Assembly: GCF_963678635.1 (NCBI RefSeq)
Contig: NC_087064.1
Location: 34,386,369 to 34,450,368, forward strand
Direction: 5' to 3'
Length of the DNA: 64,000 nt
Origin: Symsagittifera roscoffensis
Lineage: Eukaryota > Xenacoelomorpha > Acoela > Convolutidae
The position numbers were made by a program, and so were the translations under genes. Each line of letters opens with the position of its first letter. The stretch's first letter is position 1. A model generated the notes under the pieces. It saw only the letters and a list, made by a program, of their open reading frames with translations, had not been told where the DNA came from and did no database searches. Positions 31,948-44,889 of this stretch are shown here, in pieces.

Positions 31948-34820
31948 TAGTCAATTAAACACAACTTACATTTTTTTTGGCCCACCTCATTCTGAATCAA
32001 AGACCATGTGTGCAAACGATTGACAGCCATATCACTTTCGTTTCCTTATCAAGAGTTGATGAACGTAGTGAAGATTCTTATAAAGGTCGTGATGATTTTT
32101 TTTCAGAAAAAATTTTTAAAATTTTTGCACTGTTAATTATGATTTTTCGTGGTCAATCAGTTGTTTTTAATTTTCTAAGGTGGGAGAACACAAAAGTCAG
32201 TAACCAGCAGAGCAGATTCAAACTACTTTTAAAATTGACTACTCTTTGTTTGAAATTTTGATTTAGCACCTTATGATTTAACGGTTCAGATAGTTAAATA
32301 GTAGTAGATTGGTTTTTAAATCAATCGTACTCATCATAAAGGGTTGAAACAGCGTTTTGTATAAATTGTTTTAGTCAGATATAACCTAATTGTGAAATTT
32401 GTCAGCTTATTTAATGCTTCTCCAAATTTCGGCCAACTAACTATACCTTGAAAGCCATTGCTTGAAAAAAAAATAAGTCACTAGAATAGCATCATAAAAT
32501 GTGTCCGTAGCTCGCTACTATTTGTTCGTTGGTGATGGAGTTTCAAAGAGAGACACAGAATAAGTAAAAACAAAACTACGTTTGAATTGAGAAGAATATT
32601 TTTGTTTTCTTCAAAACGGTTTATTATTTTGTTTCATCAGACTCCAGATATTTGATTTTTTTTGTGCCGGATAATTGACGGACTGAACATCTATAACGGC
32701 CAGCGCTTAAAGAGGATTTTTTCCGAGAATAAGCAGATTATGTTGAGAATTTCGCGCTGACGGTCTGTTTACTGCGTGAAGGAAATGATATCTTTCATGA
32801 CTATGAAAGGCTTAAAAGTTTTGTAGCTTTGTTAGATGAAAAGATTGTGGGCATTTGTCTGAACAGTAACTTGAAAACAGTTGAAAACGCAACAACACAA
32901 AAGCTTGTTCGAGTTTTATTGCATAAAAAAGGCTGAGGTTGTGGCCATTCTAATTAACGGTATTTTTTGATCGAATGAAACTGCATCAGAAAAATTAACA
33001 TGTTTCTACTAGTTTAACTTCCTGCTTATTGACTTATTAGTTTGAAACTATTGCATCAAAATTTGTCGGACCACACTTGATTTTCCTAGCTTTTTTCACA
33101 GCCAGATTAATCTAATTGCATCAATAGGTAGTGCGTCACCTGTTTGAGATTGAAAAACCAATTGCTCCGAGCGATTCTGTTTTTTTTGTTCTTGGACGAC
33201 TGCATTGCCAAAACACGTTCACTTTTGGGATTCGTACTGCTGTGAAAATCAGTACTGATGCAATAATGTAACAATAATTAAAACAGCACTGCTTCAGTGC
33301 TGCGCCAGCGTCAATTTATCTGATCAGAAAAAAAATCAGTGTTCAAAGGCAGCAATGTTGCATATATAGCAAAGTACCGAAACAGCACGACTGCAAACAC
33401 CTTTTGCATACCTAAGTAAATCATTTTTTTGACAATTGAGCCGCTTCAAAATGTTCACGGAAGATAGATTTATATCGGTTTAAAATCTATTTAATTTCCT
33501 AAATTGTTCATTGTTAACCGATTTGTATCGATTTAAAACCATTCAAATCGATCACTAACCATTTTTATCAGTGCGGGTAGGTTTTTGATTGACTGTTTTT
33601 TCAGCAGGCCAAAACTGTCGTTTAATTGTCGTTTCTGCGATTCGGAGAGAATCTATGAAAGACTTTGAGTCATGTCTAAGCCAAGTCCGTTTGTATTCAT
33701 TTCCCCACATTCCAAACTGAGTTATTTTGTTGAGTGACGTTGTTTTTTGAAACTCAAGGCCGTTTTTTGCGCCTCGAATTTTCTCGTGATACTACTATTG
33801 CAGCCGAATTGCGGTGATAGATCTGAAACTAGAGGTCAAGTGAGAGCTCGTCCTCACACGCTATCATTGCCATGGCAGGGGTTCAAAAAACGATCTGACG
33901 CTTTTAAAGTGAACGCATATAGTTTTTTTAAAGTGAACCTATTTTCACATATTTTTTTGATAACTTCGGCCTTCTTTTATCAAAAAAACAAGAGTAGTTG
34001 GTAGTTGTGCAGTTACTGGAAAATTTTCTGATAAGATCCATACTTCCGGAAAACAGACGCGTTTCTAGAATGTTCTGATGGCGGATGCTGACTTAATTGT
34101 TATTGAAAACTACATTGAACTTCGGGGTAATCTAAAAAAAACTTCTGAAAATCAAATAGAAATGGTCCAAATGCCGTTTTAGGGGAAGTTTTATATGCGT
34201 TTTGATCACCGTATTGCGTTTTTTTTGGCGCCCTCCTCTCAAAATTAGTGAATATCATTGCAAAAAGGCACCCTTGAAAAAATTTCCTGGTATCTCCACC
34301 AGAAATGAGTCTCGGAAAATAGTACAAATAGTAGCCTTTTCAGATGCTAGAAGCTCGAATCACTAAGGGAAGACAGAGTCCTTCCTGCCTCCTCCCCACA
34401 AAATCCGCAACTGCTGAAAAAAGGAAAAACTAAACGGAATTTAAGTTTTGTGATAAAATTGTTTTATTTTTCCTTAATCCAGCGGTTACATTTCAAGTTG
34501 AAGGGCTGTAATGTGATATGTCTATTATCTATCGAGCCGTTTTGGCCCTCATTGGTGGTACCTTACGTTTCCTGGGGAAAACATATCCGAATACTGCGTT
34601 CTTTCTCGCCTTGGTGGTCCAAAGAATAAGTTATGATATTATAATAGATTAAAAATTTATTCAAAATGCTTGTTCAAAGTTAAGCAAATGAGATCATACC
34701 TACAAAGCAGCAAACCAATTATTGCGTTTCATGCGCGAGTAAAAAGTCTGCTGATTGAACAAGCGTACAGTTTTGGCATTTAATAGTATATTCAGTCTGA
34801 CAAACAATCATTTCTTTCAA
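31948..34820. other. No gene seen
   Basis: Non-coding AT-rich DNA between element 2 and gene B. A phrase AGTGCGGGTAG preceded by ACCGAT/ATCGATT words at about 33.5 kb resembles 4.5-4.6 kb and may be a degraded repeat. ORFs at 31977, 33747 and 34100 lack domains and splice support. Confidence 0.4.
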
Positions 34821-34850
34821 TATAAAATTAATTTAGTTTTTATTGACCAT
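34821..34850 (+). promoter_or_regulatory. Possible TATA box of gene B
   Basis: TATAAAA at 34821-34827, 53 nt upstream of the gene B start codon. Transcription would begin near 34850 and leave a leader of about 24 nt. An in-frame TGA at 34844-34846 separates it from any upstream coding frame. In AT-rich DNA such a match is common, so support is modest. Confidence 0.35.
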
Positions 34851-34873
34851 TGTGTTTGTCTCGTTCTCTTTTA

Positions 34874-35572
34874 ATGGAGACAGAAGTTAGTAAGCCTGGC
34901 CCCCCAGATGAAGTAAAGGAGGCGCTCTTGTCTCTCCAAAGATTCTCCCAATCGACCAGCCAGGAGTTTTCGTTCAAGACAGCCATAGATTCCAAAGTAG
35001 ACTCTTTTCACAGTTTCTCCGAGTCCACAATAACAACCGATGATTTCGAAGCCAGTCACGAGAAATCCCCATTACAAGATTACTTCAAGCCCCGTTCGCG
35101 TGCGTTGGCCCATGAACTCGCCAGCTTGAACAGATTGAGCGTAACTGAAAGAGGCGTAGTGGAGAGAAAGCATTCTCTGGGGACCTTAAGCAGCGAAATA
35201 ATTTCAAAAAAAGAACTCGATATCAATGCAATAAAATTAAAAACAAAGAGTCTCACATTGCCAGGAAGTTATTCGGAATCTATTGTTGGAGACTCAAAAT
35301 TAGGTTCCGACCTGCGAGATGTTCTGCTCTACAGGTCATGGACAGGAGATCGACTCCCGCCCGCGTCCGTGAATGACCTCAGATCTATTTTGAAATCAGT
35401 GTCGAATTCTAATCCAAACACAGTGGCTACATCCGAACATTTCTACTCAGGTGACAAAACGGGAACTGAATTAACGCCAAAGCAGATCAATGAGAAATCT
35501 CTCCAAATTGTCAACGAACTTTTGGAGCAAGTCGGAAACGCTCTGCACAATTTACAATATAGATTTGTCTGA
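34874..35572 (+). CDS. Gene B: single-exon hypothetical protein, 232 aa
   Basis: ATG at 34874 is the first in-frame start after TGA 34844-34846; stop TGA at 35570-35572. The codon content and GC differ strongly from the surroundings and there is no competing long frame, so it is probably real. The protein is S/T/L/K-rich and hydrophilic, with no signal peptide or membrane segment. Features seen: an opening METEVSKPGPPDEVKEALLS, a middle KPRSRALAHELASLNRLSV that may be helical, and a C-terminal predicted helix (NEKSLQIVNELLEQVGNALH) that could be a short coiled coil. Internal CAG|GTGACA and CAG|GTCATG donors exist, but the frame remains open past both. Family not recognised. Confidence 0.6.
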   Translation: METEVSKPGPPDEVKEALLSLQRFSQSTSQEFSFKTAIDSKVDSFHSFSESTITTDDFEASHEKSPLQDYFKPRSRALAHELASLNRLSVTERGVVERKHSLGTLSSEIISKKELDINAIKLKTKSLTLPGSYSESIVGDSKLGSDLRDVLLYRSWTGDRLPPASVNDLRSILKSVSNSNPNTVATSEHFYSGDKTGTELTPKQINEKSLQIVNELLEQVGNALHNLQYRFV

Positions 35573-38359
35573 AGTAGCGATTTGAAGTTTTATTATTTTT
35601 ACTTTTCATCATACCTTAGAATAACGTGGCCGATATTAGGAGACATTGGCAGATATTAGCAGCAACTATGTTAGAACTATGGTATGAGCCCTCATGACAA
35701 GACTTATGGCAGAATCAATGGTATAATTTGTTTGAGGTCCTGAGGGGTGTCTTCGAGATTTAAAAGAAGGTGGTTGGCCTATCCTAAATCCCGAAGATAC
35801 CCTATCTCTGGGTTAAAACTTTTCAAAATCTTTGTTGTTGTTTTTCGGTAGAACAAATTAATTTTCCGACGTCTCCCAAAACACTATAAAGACCGTTTTC
35901 ACCAAAAGTTTCTGCGGCGCATGTGAATTTTTGAAGAAAAAACAGACTGAAAAGCCTGTTCTTTGGTCTTTCTCAGAAGGCTTGTCCAAAAAAATGCGTT
36001 TTGTTTGCGTACGGACACAAAATTAGATTAGATTTGCGCCCAAGGCGCGCCTCTTTTCAACAGTTTCTGTGGTCGACCAGCCGAAAATGGGCGTTATAAA
36101 ACAGAACCAAAGGAAGAGTTTTGGATAGTGAGGTCAAACTCTCGAGGAAAACTTTACATGAAACTTCCAGTTTTTACTTTTTTTGTTTGAACAGGTAATT
36201 TCAAAAAATGAACAAAAAATGAAAAAACGAAGCTTCATATAACGCTTCCTTTGAATTAAAAAATTAAGTTTTAGGAATAGTTTTAAATAAACCACAAATT
36301 TATTTTTTTAAAATCAAAAAAAAATTAAGAAAAAAATATTTGTTTAGTTTTTGCAAAAAATTCTTGGTTTATATTTAGATTTTGTTGTCAAAAGAGGTCC
36401 CCCCCTTTTTGACTCTAAACAATTGAACACCATACAATTTCACTACCTACTTTTTAATTCCTAAGTGATTTAAAATCGCTACATTTTAATACCATTTCTA
36501 CAACTTTCTATGACTTCGGCAAACATCAAAGAATAAAGCGAGAAAACTGTTTGCCATTTACAGCCAGACAATTTCGCGCTATTTCATTCGCGTAAATTTT
36601 GAACAGAAATGATCTTGCCAATAATGTGGATTAGTAGAATGATTCGAACCAAAAGCAAGCAGTCGTTCAATGAACTTCGAAAGCCCATAAAAATTAGACG
36701 GTCTTTGACTAAAATGGCCAGATTTTGTAGGCATTTCCAGCCAGTACAAAAATTTGAAAAAAATTAACCAATGCCAGAAGCAAGATTTTCAAATTGGCGT
36801 CAAAAATTTCAAGTACTGAATTCTTTTTTACTATCAGTGATCGGAACAAACAAAGAGTAATTAACTTGGTTATGAAATCATTTTAACTTTCAATATGTTG
36901 GTCTGGCTGCTTAGAAAGTTTTAAAATGAATCAATTTTTATGCTATATTTACTTTTAAAAACTGTTCGAAGTAGTGAATTAAAGAAGCTAATGGCATTAA
37001 AAACTTTGTCCGTAAAACATTTTTTGAAATTTGATTTTTAAGATATCTGATACCAGCAGGAGCTGCAAGTCAAGTAAAATGACTCTACGTGATGGTTTTT
37101 TTGTATGCACCACGTTTTACCTAGGCGTTGTCTATGTGTACTTTCAAAAAAGCAGTCGAAAAAAATTATCTGATGGAAAAAGATTTGCATCCAAAAAATG
37201 GGTGCACATTTGTCATTCATCAAAAGTTCATGATTCCAGCGGACTCAAATAAAATTATTACAGCACAATTTGAGTTTTCCTTTTAATAAAAATCATAATA
37301 AAATGTTTGCAATATAGATTCCATTCACTGTAAGACTTACAACATCTACAACCACATGAAATCTCATCGCGAGAATGCCGTAGAAATTAGCAGCCTTTTT
37401 TCAGGCGCCCCTGATTCTGCTGTGACTTATGTTGGTTTTTACTATTAATAGTTAATAAATAAATCAATAAGAAAAATGATCTTGTAAAAAAAACTAGAGC
37501 AAAAAAAGGGACCAAGTTCTGCAGTATATCTACCCTTAACGGCAAACTTTTTTGATAATATTTCTACTAAAAATGAGTTTAACTGTAATAAATTGTCCAA
37601 AAACTCATGATTGAAGGTTTTTAGTTGTTTTTCTGTGCGTCTCTTCTGAATCCGAGTTATAAAATCTGGGTAGTTTTTCAGAACTAAACTCGAAATTTTT
37701 CAAATTCCAACATTTATCGAAGTTTTTGAAAGCACAGGTATCTGTCCCGCTGAAACTTTCTTATTCAAAATTGTATTCAAAATTTTCTCAATTACAGCAT
37801 TCTGAACTATGGTTAATATGCACTCTTTTTTCAAAACCTTACATACTAACTTTAATAATTAATAGATATGTAATTCCTTCACAACGTATATTTTTTGTTT
37901 TTGCCCTCTTTTTTTAAGCTCTCATTTCTTCTCTTGTAACGAATACGTTTTCTTAATTTAAACCCCTCATACTGTAAAATGAGTTTCTTATGTGCGTTAT
38001 ATGCTTTCAGTAGTCGATCTTTACCTAAAACTTGTCTCAACCTGTAACACAAACTACAAAACCTCGGTAAACTTTTTTCAATTTTTGTAATTTGATATAT
38101 AATGGAACGCTTATCGTCAATTTGAACACCTCAGTAGCAGAACGTTGTTGCTCAACGATACTTGTTCTGTTCACTTTACATCTGATTTTCCGCTGCACTT
38201 TTTTTGTTTTTGTTGTTTTTGTTTTATCTTCATTTGAGGTCAGCTTGTTTTTTTTCTTCTAACCAACGTGCTGTCTTGTCCGACCTTTCCATGTCTCTAT
38301 CGGTTAAACCACTGTTTCCAGCTCCTGTTTTTATGACAGTGTTGTGGTGTCTGCATCTA
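35573..38359. other. No gene seen downstream of gene B
   Basis: AT-rich non-coding DNA. The nearest AATAAA for gene B is at 36286-36291, 714 nt after its stop; others occur at about 36532. A GTGATCGGAACAAA fragment near 36838 may be a scrap of an R1 end. ORFs at 37031-37252 overlap on opposite strands and are not supported. Confidence 0.4.
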
Positions 38360-40900
38360 AAATCAGATTACTTTCATTTTTTTTTCATCTAGTTCAATAT
38401 CATTTATATAAATGATGAAAAGAAGCGGGACAAATATGGATCCCTGTAGTGCTCGATAATTCACAGTCTTAATTTGAGATGATTTGGTTCTAGTGGCAAA
38501 GTATTGTTGCCGGTTCTTTGAATAAAATTTCAGAAAGTTCAAATCAGGTACACGAAAACAACATTTGTCACATTTCTCTAGTAAAAGCATGTGGTCAATT
38601 GTACCAAGGATTTTTTGAAGGTTAATGAATTTGCACTGTCTTTGTGATCTTTTGGCTCCAATCTTGACGCACTTCTTCTATTATGGTTCTCAAACCATCA
38701 ATTTTAGCAAATCCATGCTCTTTTTTGATCTTAATTCAAACTGGTAATTTTGTAAGAAGTGATACTTTTTGAGATATTTGTTCAATTTGTTATAAATGAG
38801 CCGCGCAAAAATTTCACCTAAATCTGGTAGAAGAGAAATTGAAATTGTCTCTAGTTTGATGGGTCTAGACCATTGCCTTCTTCGAAGGGAGGTTCCACCT
38901 AACAGTTTTGAAAGTGCCGGTAAATTTTCGTCTATCCAAACGTTTTCTTAAAAGTTCTGTCGAAACTAGGAGCAGAACTGGACACATTTTTTTCAAAAGA
39001 TAGTGATTAAGCCCATATGTATCTCAACTAGTTTTCTTTTTTAGCCACTCAATTATATTTGATTTTTCATTTTCCACGATATATGCTAAAACAATTTGAT
39101 TTTAAAACAATTGAATTCATCAATCTTTTTAATAATTTCTACCAAACTTTTGTTTTTTTTGCAGCCCATCTTAGATCATTATACAGACAAAAAATTCTCT
39201 GCTATTGTTGTTGCATTCCATTCGTAGGTTGTTTTGATAAAAAGCTCTTTTTTTACTGTTCTGTTGTTGGATTCCATTTGTAAGTTGTTTTGATTAAAAG
39301 TTCTTTTTAATGCATTTTACGATTCAATTGGTTATTTTCGTTTCAACATCGAATAAGTTTTCATACAAAGGTTCATTAGGTTGTTCCAGAAGACATTCCA
39401 AATTAAGTCTGTATCACGGTCGTTTTTATGAAATAAATAGTTCATTTTTGCAGGATTGTGATGTTGTGTTTAACTTCACCCCATAATGACCAGTTAGAGA
39501 TGTTTTGAAGATGGTTGATTTTCTTACATTAACAAAACAATTTTATACACGTCTTACTGGTCCTAAACTCTTTGGTTGCTTATTTTCCAGTTTGTAGGAA
39601 CAGATCATTACCATTAAGTATGCTTATCAGTTAAAAGAGTCATATAACATTTTCAAACTATTTAAATTAACGTCACCACAAAGTAAGATATTTTAGTTTG
39701 TTTTTATAAAAACCTTTTTTCTGGCTCAGCATTTTACGATTTATTTGATTAATTTTTGTTTCAACATCGAATAATTTTTTTATAAGTGTTTGTTTAGTTC
39801 TTCCAGAAAACATTCCAAACCAAGTTTGTATCGCAGTCGGATTTACGAATTAAAACGTTCCTTCTTGCATAATTGCACTGTTGTATTCAAAATCACCCTC
39901 TGAACTATTAAGCATTTGACTTTCTGAACTCATATTGATCAGTTAAAGATGTTTTGAAGATGTTTACTTTTTTATTACCTTGAAAAAAAACTTATCTGTG
40001 CACTTCTTACTAATCTTAGTTCTTCTGGTTCCTTGTTTTTTATTCTGCTACAACAGATCAATGCTATTAAGTATGCTTAATAGTTCAGAGAGTCAAGTAA
40101 CTTTTTAAAACTTTTAATGTTAAAGTCATCACAAAGTAAGATGTCTCAGGTTGTTGTGATAAAAAACTCTTTTTTTCTGGCTCAGCATTTTACAATTCAT
40201 TTAGTTAATTTTTGTTTCAACATCGATTAAATCTTTCTATAAAGCTTCCTTAAGTTCTTCCAGAAAAAATTCCGATTCAAGTTTCTACCACGGTCGGATT
40301 TCTGAAATAAATAGTTCATTTTCGCATGATTGTGATGTTTAGCTTCACCCAATAATGACCAAATAGAGAAGTTTTGAGGATGGTTACTTCAATTACATTC
40401 ACAAAATTCAACTTTATACATCTTGCTGGTCTTAAACTCTCTGGTTGCTGGTTTTCCATTTTGTAAGAACTATTTAGTGTGCTTACCAGTTCAGAGAGTC
40501 TTTTACTTTTTTAATGTATCATTAAAGTCACCACAAATTAAAAGTGGTTCTACTCTAATATCATCCAAACCGTTTTGCAGTGTCATAAGTTCAATTTTTT
40601 GTTGCACTGGGAGGAAAAGAAAGACACGTAAAAATTCTACTTTTTAGTTTTTCATTTGTAATTTTGATGCTTAAAAGTTGAAGGATGTTGTTGCTTGCTA
40701 TTTTCAGGTTTTCAAAAATATTTCACATTTTATATATATACATAAGGCTACTACCCTGCGCTTACGACAACTTGAGAGGTTAATTTCATTTAAGTTTCAA
40801 AATATTGAAATTCCAGTTTGGCGAAAGCCATGTTTCGGTGCAACATAAAACGCTAGGCAATAAATTTGATTGAATTTGGCTAACTTTAACTTCATTCACT
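38360..40900 (-). mobile_element. Degenerate non-LTR retrotransposon (LINE), EN and RT remnants
   Basis: Read on the minus strand. About 40870-40830 gives an endonuclease motif CCTETWLSPNWN. The G-D-F-N-type EN motif appears three times (LLICGDFN near 40545, LLCDDFN near 40115, LLCGDVN near 39685). Reverse transcriptase motifs follow: QNYQFELRS (about 38740), TIDHMLLLEK (about 38590) and FVPLLFIIYINDI (about 38400). This order, EN then RT, is that of CR1/Jockey/L2-like LINEs. Frames are broken by many stops, so it is a fossil. Confidence 0.7.
39311..40600 (-). repeat. Triplicated endonuclease segment inside the LINE
   Basis: Landmark GCATTTTAC(G/A)ATT at 39312, 39729 and 40185 gives tandem periods of about 417 and 456 bp. 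Each unit carries TTTCAACATCGA, TTCCAGAA(G/A)A and the inverse of the G-D-F-N coding motif. The units have diverged, so the duplication is not recent. Confidence 0.6.
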
Positions 40901-41339
40901 TTTTTGGTAAGGATCTAATATTATTTAAAAAATTTGCTCAGTGGTATTCTTGATATACTGCTTTGTATGTCTCTGATGATCTGAGATGGGGAAAAAAACT
41001 ATAGCAAGATGGTCGAAAAATCATAAACTGCTTCACAAACGCTGTTCCTATGTTTTATACGCTGTTCTCGTACAAAAACATCAACCCCTTTTCTGCCGTG
41101 TTAGAAAAACACTTCAAAAATTAAAATTTGCCGTATTTTTGACTGCACTACTTCGCTGTGGCGTCAAAAAAAATTCTCATTTATTTCTGAAGTAAAACAA
41201 AAAAAATTACATTAGAAATTTAGGTAACACAATAAAAAAAGTTATAATATTTTTTATAATGTTAGTTCTAAAGTTTAATGGCAACTTATTGTTGTCAGTT
41301 TTCAAATAGGATTTCATAAGGTCTAAAACAATTCACTGA

Positions 41340-41900
41340 AATTAATATGCGTCACAATTCTCTAGTAAAAGCATGTGGTCAACTATACAAAATGTTTTTT
41401 TTTTAAGGAAGGTCAATAAAATTAATTGCAGTGTGTCTTCGTGGTCTTAGAGTTCCAATGTTGACGCATCTTTTCTTTTGTGGTTACCAAAGCATCAATT
41501 TCAGTAAATCCCAACTCATTTTTGATCTGAATTCAAACTGGCACTTTTGTAAGAATTGATACTTTGTGAGAAATTTGTTCATTTTGATATAAATGAGCCC
41601 CTCAAAAATTTTACCTAAAATTGGTAGAAGAGAAAATAATTTGGCCTGTAAATTGATGGGTCTAGATCATTGCCTTCATTGAAGAGAGGTTCAACTTCCA
41701 GAGGATTGCCTGGAAAATTTTGTCTATCCAAACCGTTTTGTAAAAGTTTTGTCAAAACTGGGAGCAAAACCGGACAAATCTTTTTCAAGTAGAAGTGATT
41801 AAGTCCATATGTATCCTAACTAGTTTCGGTTTTTAGCGACTCGATTATGTTTCATATTTCTTTTTTCCGTTATATATGCTAAAACTTGAAGTTAACTTGC
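41340..41900 (-). mobile_element. Second LINE RT fragment
   Basis: Matches 38575-39060 over most of its length: shared CTCTAGTAAAAGCATGTGGTCAA, ATTCAAACTGG, TTTGTAAGAA, GATGGGTCTAGA and TTTGTCTATCCAAACC (each differing in places). It lies head-to-tail with the first LINE on the minus strand, a separate truncated insertion or a duplication. Confidence 0.6.
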
Positions 41901-42464
41901 TTCCTGACTGTCAATTCTTTTGAAATATTGAACTTCCTCTCCTCGCCAAATTTTCTCCAACATTAGCAGTAAAATTGTTAAATTTATCACTCTTTATGTT
42001 CTTTTCTCTCAAACCCTAGAGTTTTGTAGCACATTGTAGATCATTTTAGATACTGAGAAGTGAATATGCAGGAGTATGCGGGCATACAAGGGAGTAAGCC
42101 TTCCTTCAATTTATACTCCTTGTTTGAAATTCAGAGGAAATTTCTGAGAAAAACTAAGATTTTCCCTTATGTTTGAAAATGATTTTCCATAACAAAAAAA
42201 TGAGAATTCAACAAACCGATTGGTAAGGAAACAACTCAGTATTAAAATTGTGTTTCCCTTGAAACGACCTAAATTCAGGTCAATAAACCAATCGAAATTA
42301 CGCCGAAATAATTTGGGCCGACGTATTTTTTTTGCGAAACGAAACAAAAAACAAAGAAAGAAATACGAAATCAAGAGAAGTAAATTACTAACTATAGAAG
42401 TAAATCAAACAGCAAACGCAACTTTAAAAAAATGCGCGCAGCAAAATAAAAACTATACTAAAAT

Positions 42465-42805
42465 GTGACAACTAAGCCGACAACAGATAAGCAGACAAAC
42501 AATTAGCCGAAAAAATTTTTTATGCGAAAAAAGATATAAACGACGTTCAGTAGAATTCCAAACTACATTATTAAAAGAAAACTCAAAAAAATAACTGAAA
42601 TGAAACTGCGTTTAGTAAAAAAAAATTCTACGGTGCGGCAACTAAGCCGATAAAACTTGGGCAGACAAACCATAAGCCGACAATTTTTTTTTGAAACGGA
42701 AAGTTTTCCGTTTGAAAAAAAAACAGGCCCTGCTCTGATTCGAACCAAGGACCTATGCTGTTTCAGGCATATTAGTTAACTTAAGGCTAAGCGTGCCGGA
42801 GACGG
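42465..42805 (-). mobile_element. SINE-A family copy (inverted)
   Basis: Minus-strand tRNA-like head at about 42720-42800 (box B inverse CTGATTCGAACCAAGGACCT). Its body contains GGCAACTAAGCCGATAAA and GCAGACAAACCATAAGCCGA, the inverse of the body at 6.6-7.1 kb and 23.6-23.9 kb. ORFs on both strands across 42.1-42.75 kb belong to this repeat. Confidence 0.55.
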
Positions 42806-43299
42806 TTAAAAAATTGAACTCATTATAAATCAAGGTACCAAGTGATTAAATTGATTCTGATAAACAAATTGTTAACCTGAAAAAAGTCTATATTCCGCTT
42901 TGATAACCAATATGCCTGGAACAGCAAAGCGTAATCATTAATTATAATTGATCGTTTCAATTACAAAACTTTGAATTATAAAAAATTCCAAATCTGATAT
43001 ACAAAACAAAAAAAACGACAAAACAATTGAGTTTCTCGAGAAATTACTGGAAATGCATTAATCATATCAATTAGGTATGTCCGCCACCAAAGATAAATTT
43101 TCTAATACAAAACTGGTAATCTTGTCTATATAAAAAGCGATATATAAAATTCTTATAATTACAACTAATTATTATTCTTGTTTAGTAAAAGTTTGTGGTG
43201 TAGGAGGTCCTGTTCAGGAGGTCTTTTTGTAGTAAAACGCAAGTTTTTATCAGTCATAACCAATCTCTGCTGGCGAAACTTTCCATTAGATTTAATTGG

Positions 43300-44889
43300 A
43301 CAGAACTGGCATTAAAAAGAGTATAGGGCTTTCACAAACAACAAAGACATTTTTACTTCACGTGATCTGAATTTAACTCTATTAGGAGAGTTGAATTGTG
43401 TTCCCCGAAAATTTTTTAGAAAATCGTTTCTGTTTGAGAAGACCATTCACCATTTCTTCTGACTCTCGCTACCATCTTAGTTTTTGCACTATATCAAGTT
43501 GTAGCGCGATCTTTATAAAGTATATTTCAACAAGAGAAACATCATTTAATCATAGGTACCGGAAGTCTTCTGGGTTATAAACTTTGTGCTGGGGGGTTCG
43601 AGCGTAATCTTATAGGCGGTCTTTTAAGAGAGTGCGAGTGATGAATGCTATAGGAGGCGACTCCCGACAACACATATCGTCCTGTTTTAAGAAGGTGACA
43701 CAGATTGTCGTGACACTAAAATTAGGAGCTGTCCCCATCTTCCATTATACTAAATATTTATAAGGGCGCAGGTAAAGAAAGTTACTGATTAGTTGGTGCG
43801 TGAGGCAGGTTGGTGCAGGTGAAGATTGTGACTGAATAGTTGGTTGACGGAAGCAGGAGTCTGGTTAAGAAGCTTTAGGGAATAGGGGTTGACACTTTAC
43901 TTAACTCTGTGTATCAACTTGTTTTGTTATAATTATGTTGCAATTTTCCTGCTTCAAAAGCACGCTTTCGACGACCAACTCGCATCCAGTTTCAAGCGTT
44001 GCATAATCGATTAAATTATCATTTTAGTACAAGTCTTAATTAAATTGGGAAAAATTGATTTTAATTCATTGACATTTGATTTTACTTTCTTTTTTTGAAA
44101 TCAAATTATAGCTCATTATAAAAAAAAATTTCATTTTTGATTTAAACCCATCTTTATTTGATACAAAATTAATTGATCACATTTGATTATACTCGATGAC
44201 TATAAGATCAGTTTCTAATTCATTCAATTCGCACGAAAAATCCACTATAATCGATTAAATTTGTTTATAATCACTTATGGTTGCCACTTTACCCTTCGAG
44301 TTTGCATTTGAAATGCTTACATTTTATGTTTTTGTAGACTATTGCTTATGTGAAAAAAAGAAATTTTTCATTCTTAAACATTTTTTTTTCATTAAGAATC
44401 TTTTAAACACCTATTTTTTGTTAATTATAATCAATTATAATTGTCAAAAACTCAACATAATAATCCGTTTAATACCCAACTCTTCAGTCACTTTCTTCAT
44501 CTGCACCAATCAACTGCTGAAAGCACCCAACTCTTTATTCACGTTCCTCATCTGCACCAGCCTTTTGATCACCGCAACCAACTCTTCAGTTTCCTTTTTT
44601 CATTTGCACTAGTCTCAGAAAATAAGAGAAATACAAGCAAACTCAGGAGACCAGTGAATAAAAAGCGACCAGAACTTTGAGAAGAAGATTTCCCTTTGAT
44701 TCGTTTGGTACCTATATTCCTTCTGTTTGTTCATTGTATCATGTATTAGTAATTCGTTAATGTAATTCATATTTTGGCTGATTTTTCGTGGAGAAGATCA
44801 GGAAATGTAATCCCTTTTGGTCGATTATAAGGGATTTTCTGTATGAACTATAATCATTTGAAACTGATTATGCGAGACTATAATGTTTG
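43300..44889. mobile_element. Foldback-like element, copy 1 of a direct pair
   Basis: About 1.59 kb, repeated head-to-tail. It contains inverted arms: 43815-43845 (TTGGTGCAGGTGAAGATTGT...) is the near-inverse of 44476-44509 (CCAACTCTTCAGTCACTTTC...). The right arm is built of three tandem units of about 50 bp with CAACTCTT(C/T)A and CTGCACCA. The loop of about 600 bp is AT-rich with ACTATAATCGATTA words. Also carries TATTTATAAGGGCGCAGG. No coding capacity beyond chance ORFs. Confidence 0.55.

Noticed and set aside
42111-42748. Overlapping ORFs of 61-87 codons on both strands.
   Set aside because: They lie in and next to the inverted SINE-A copy and translate its K/R/F-rich body.
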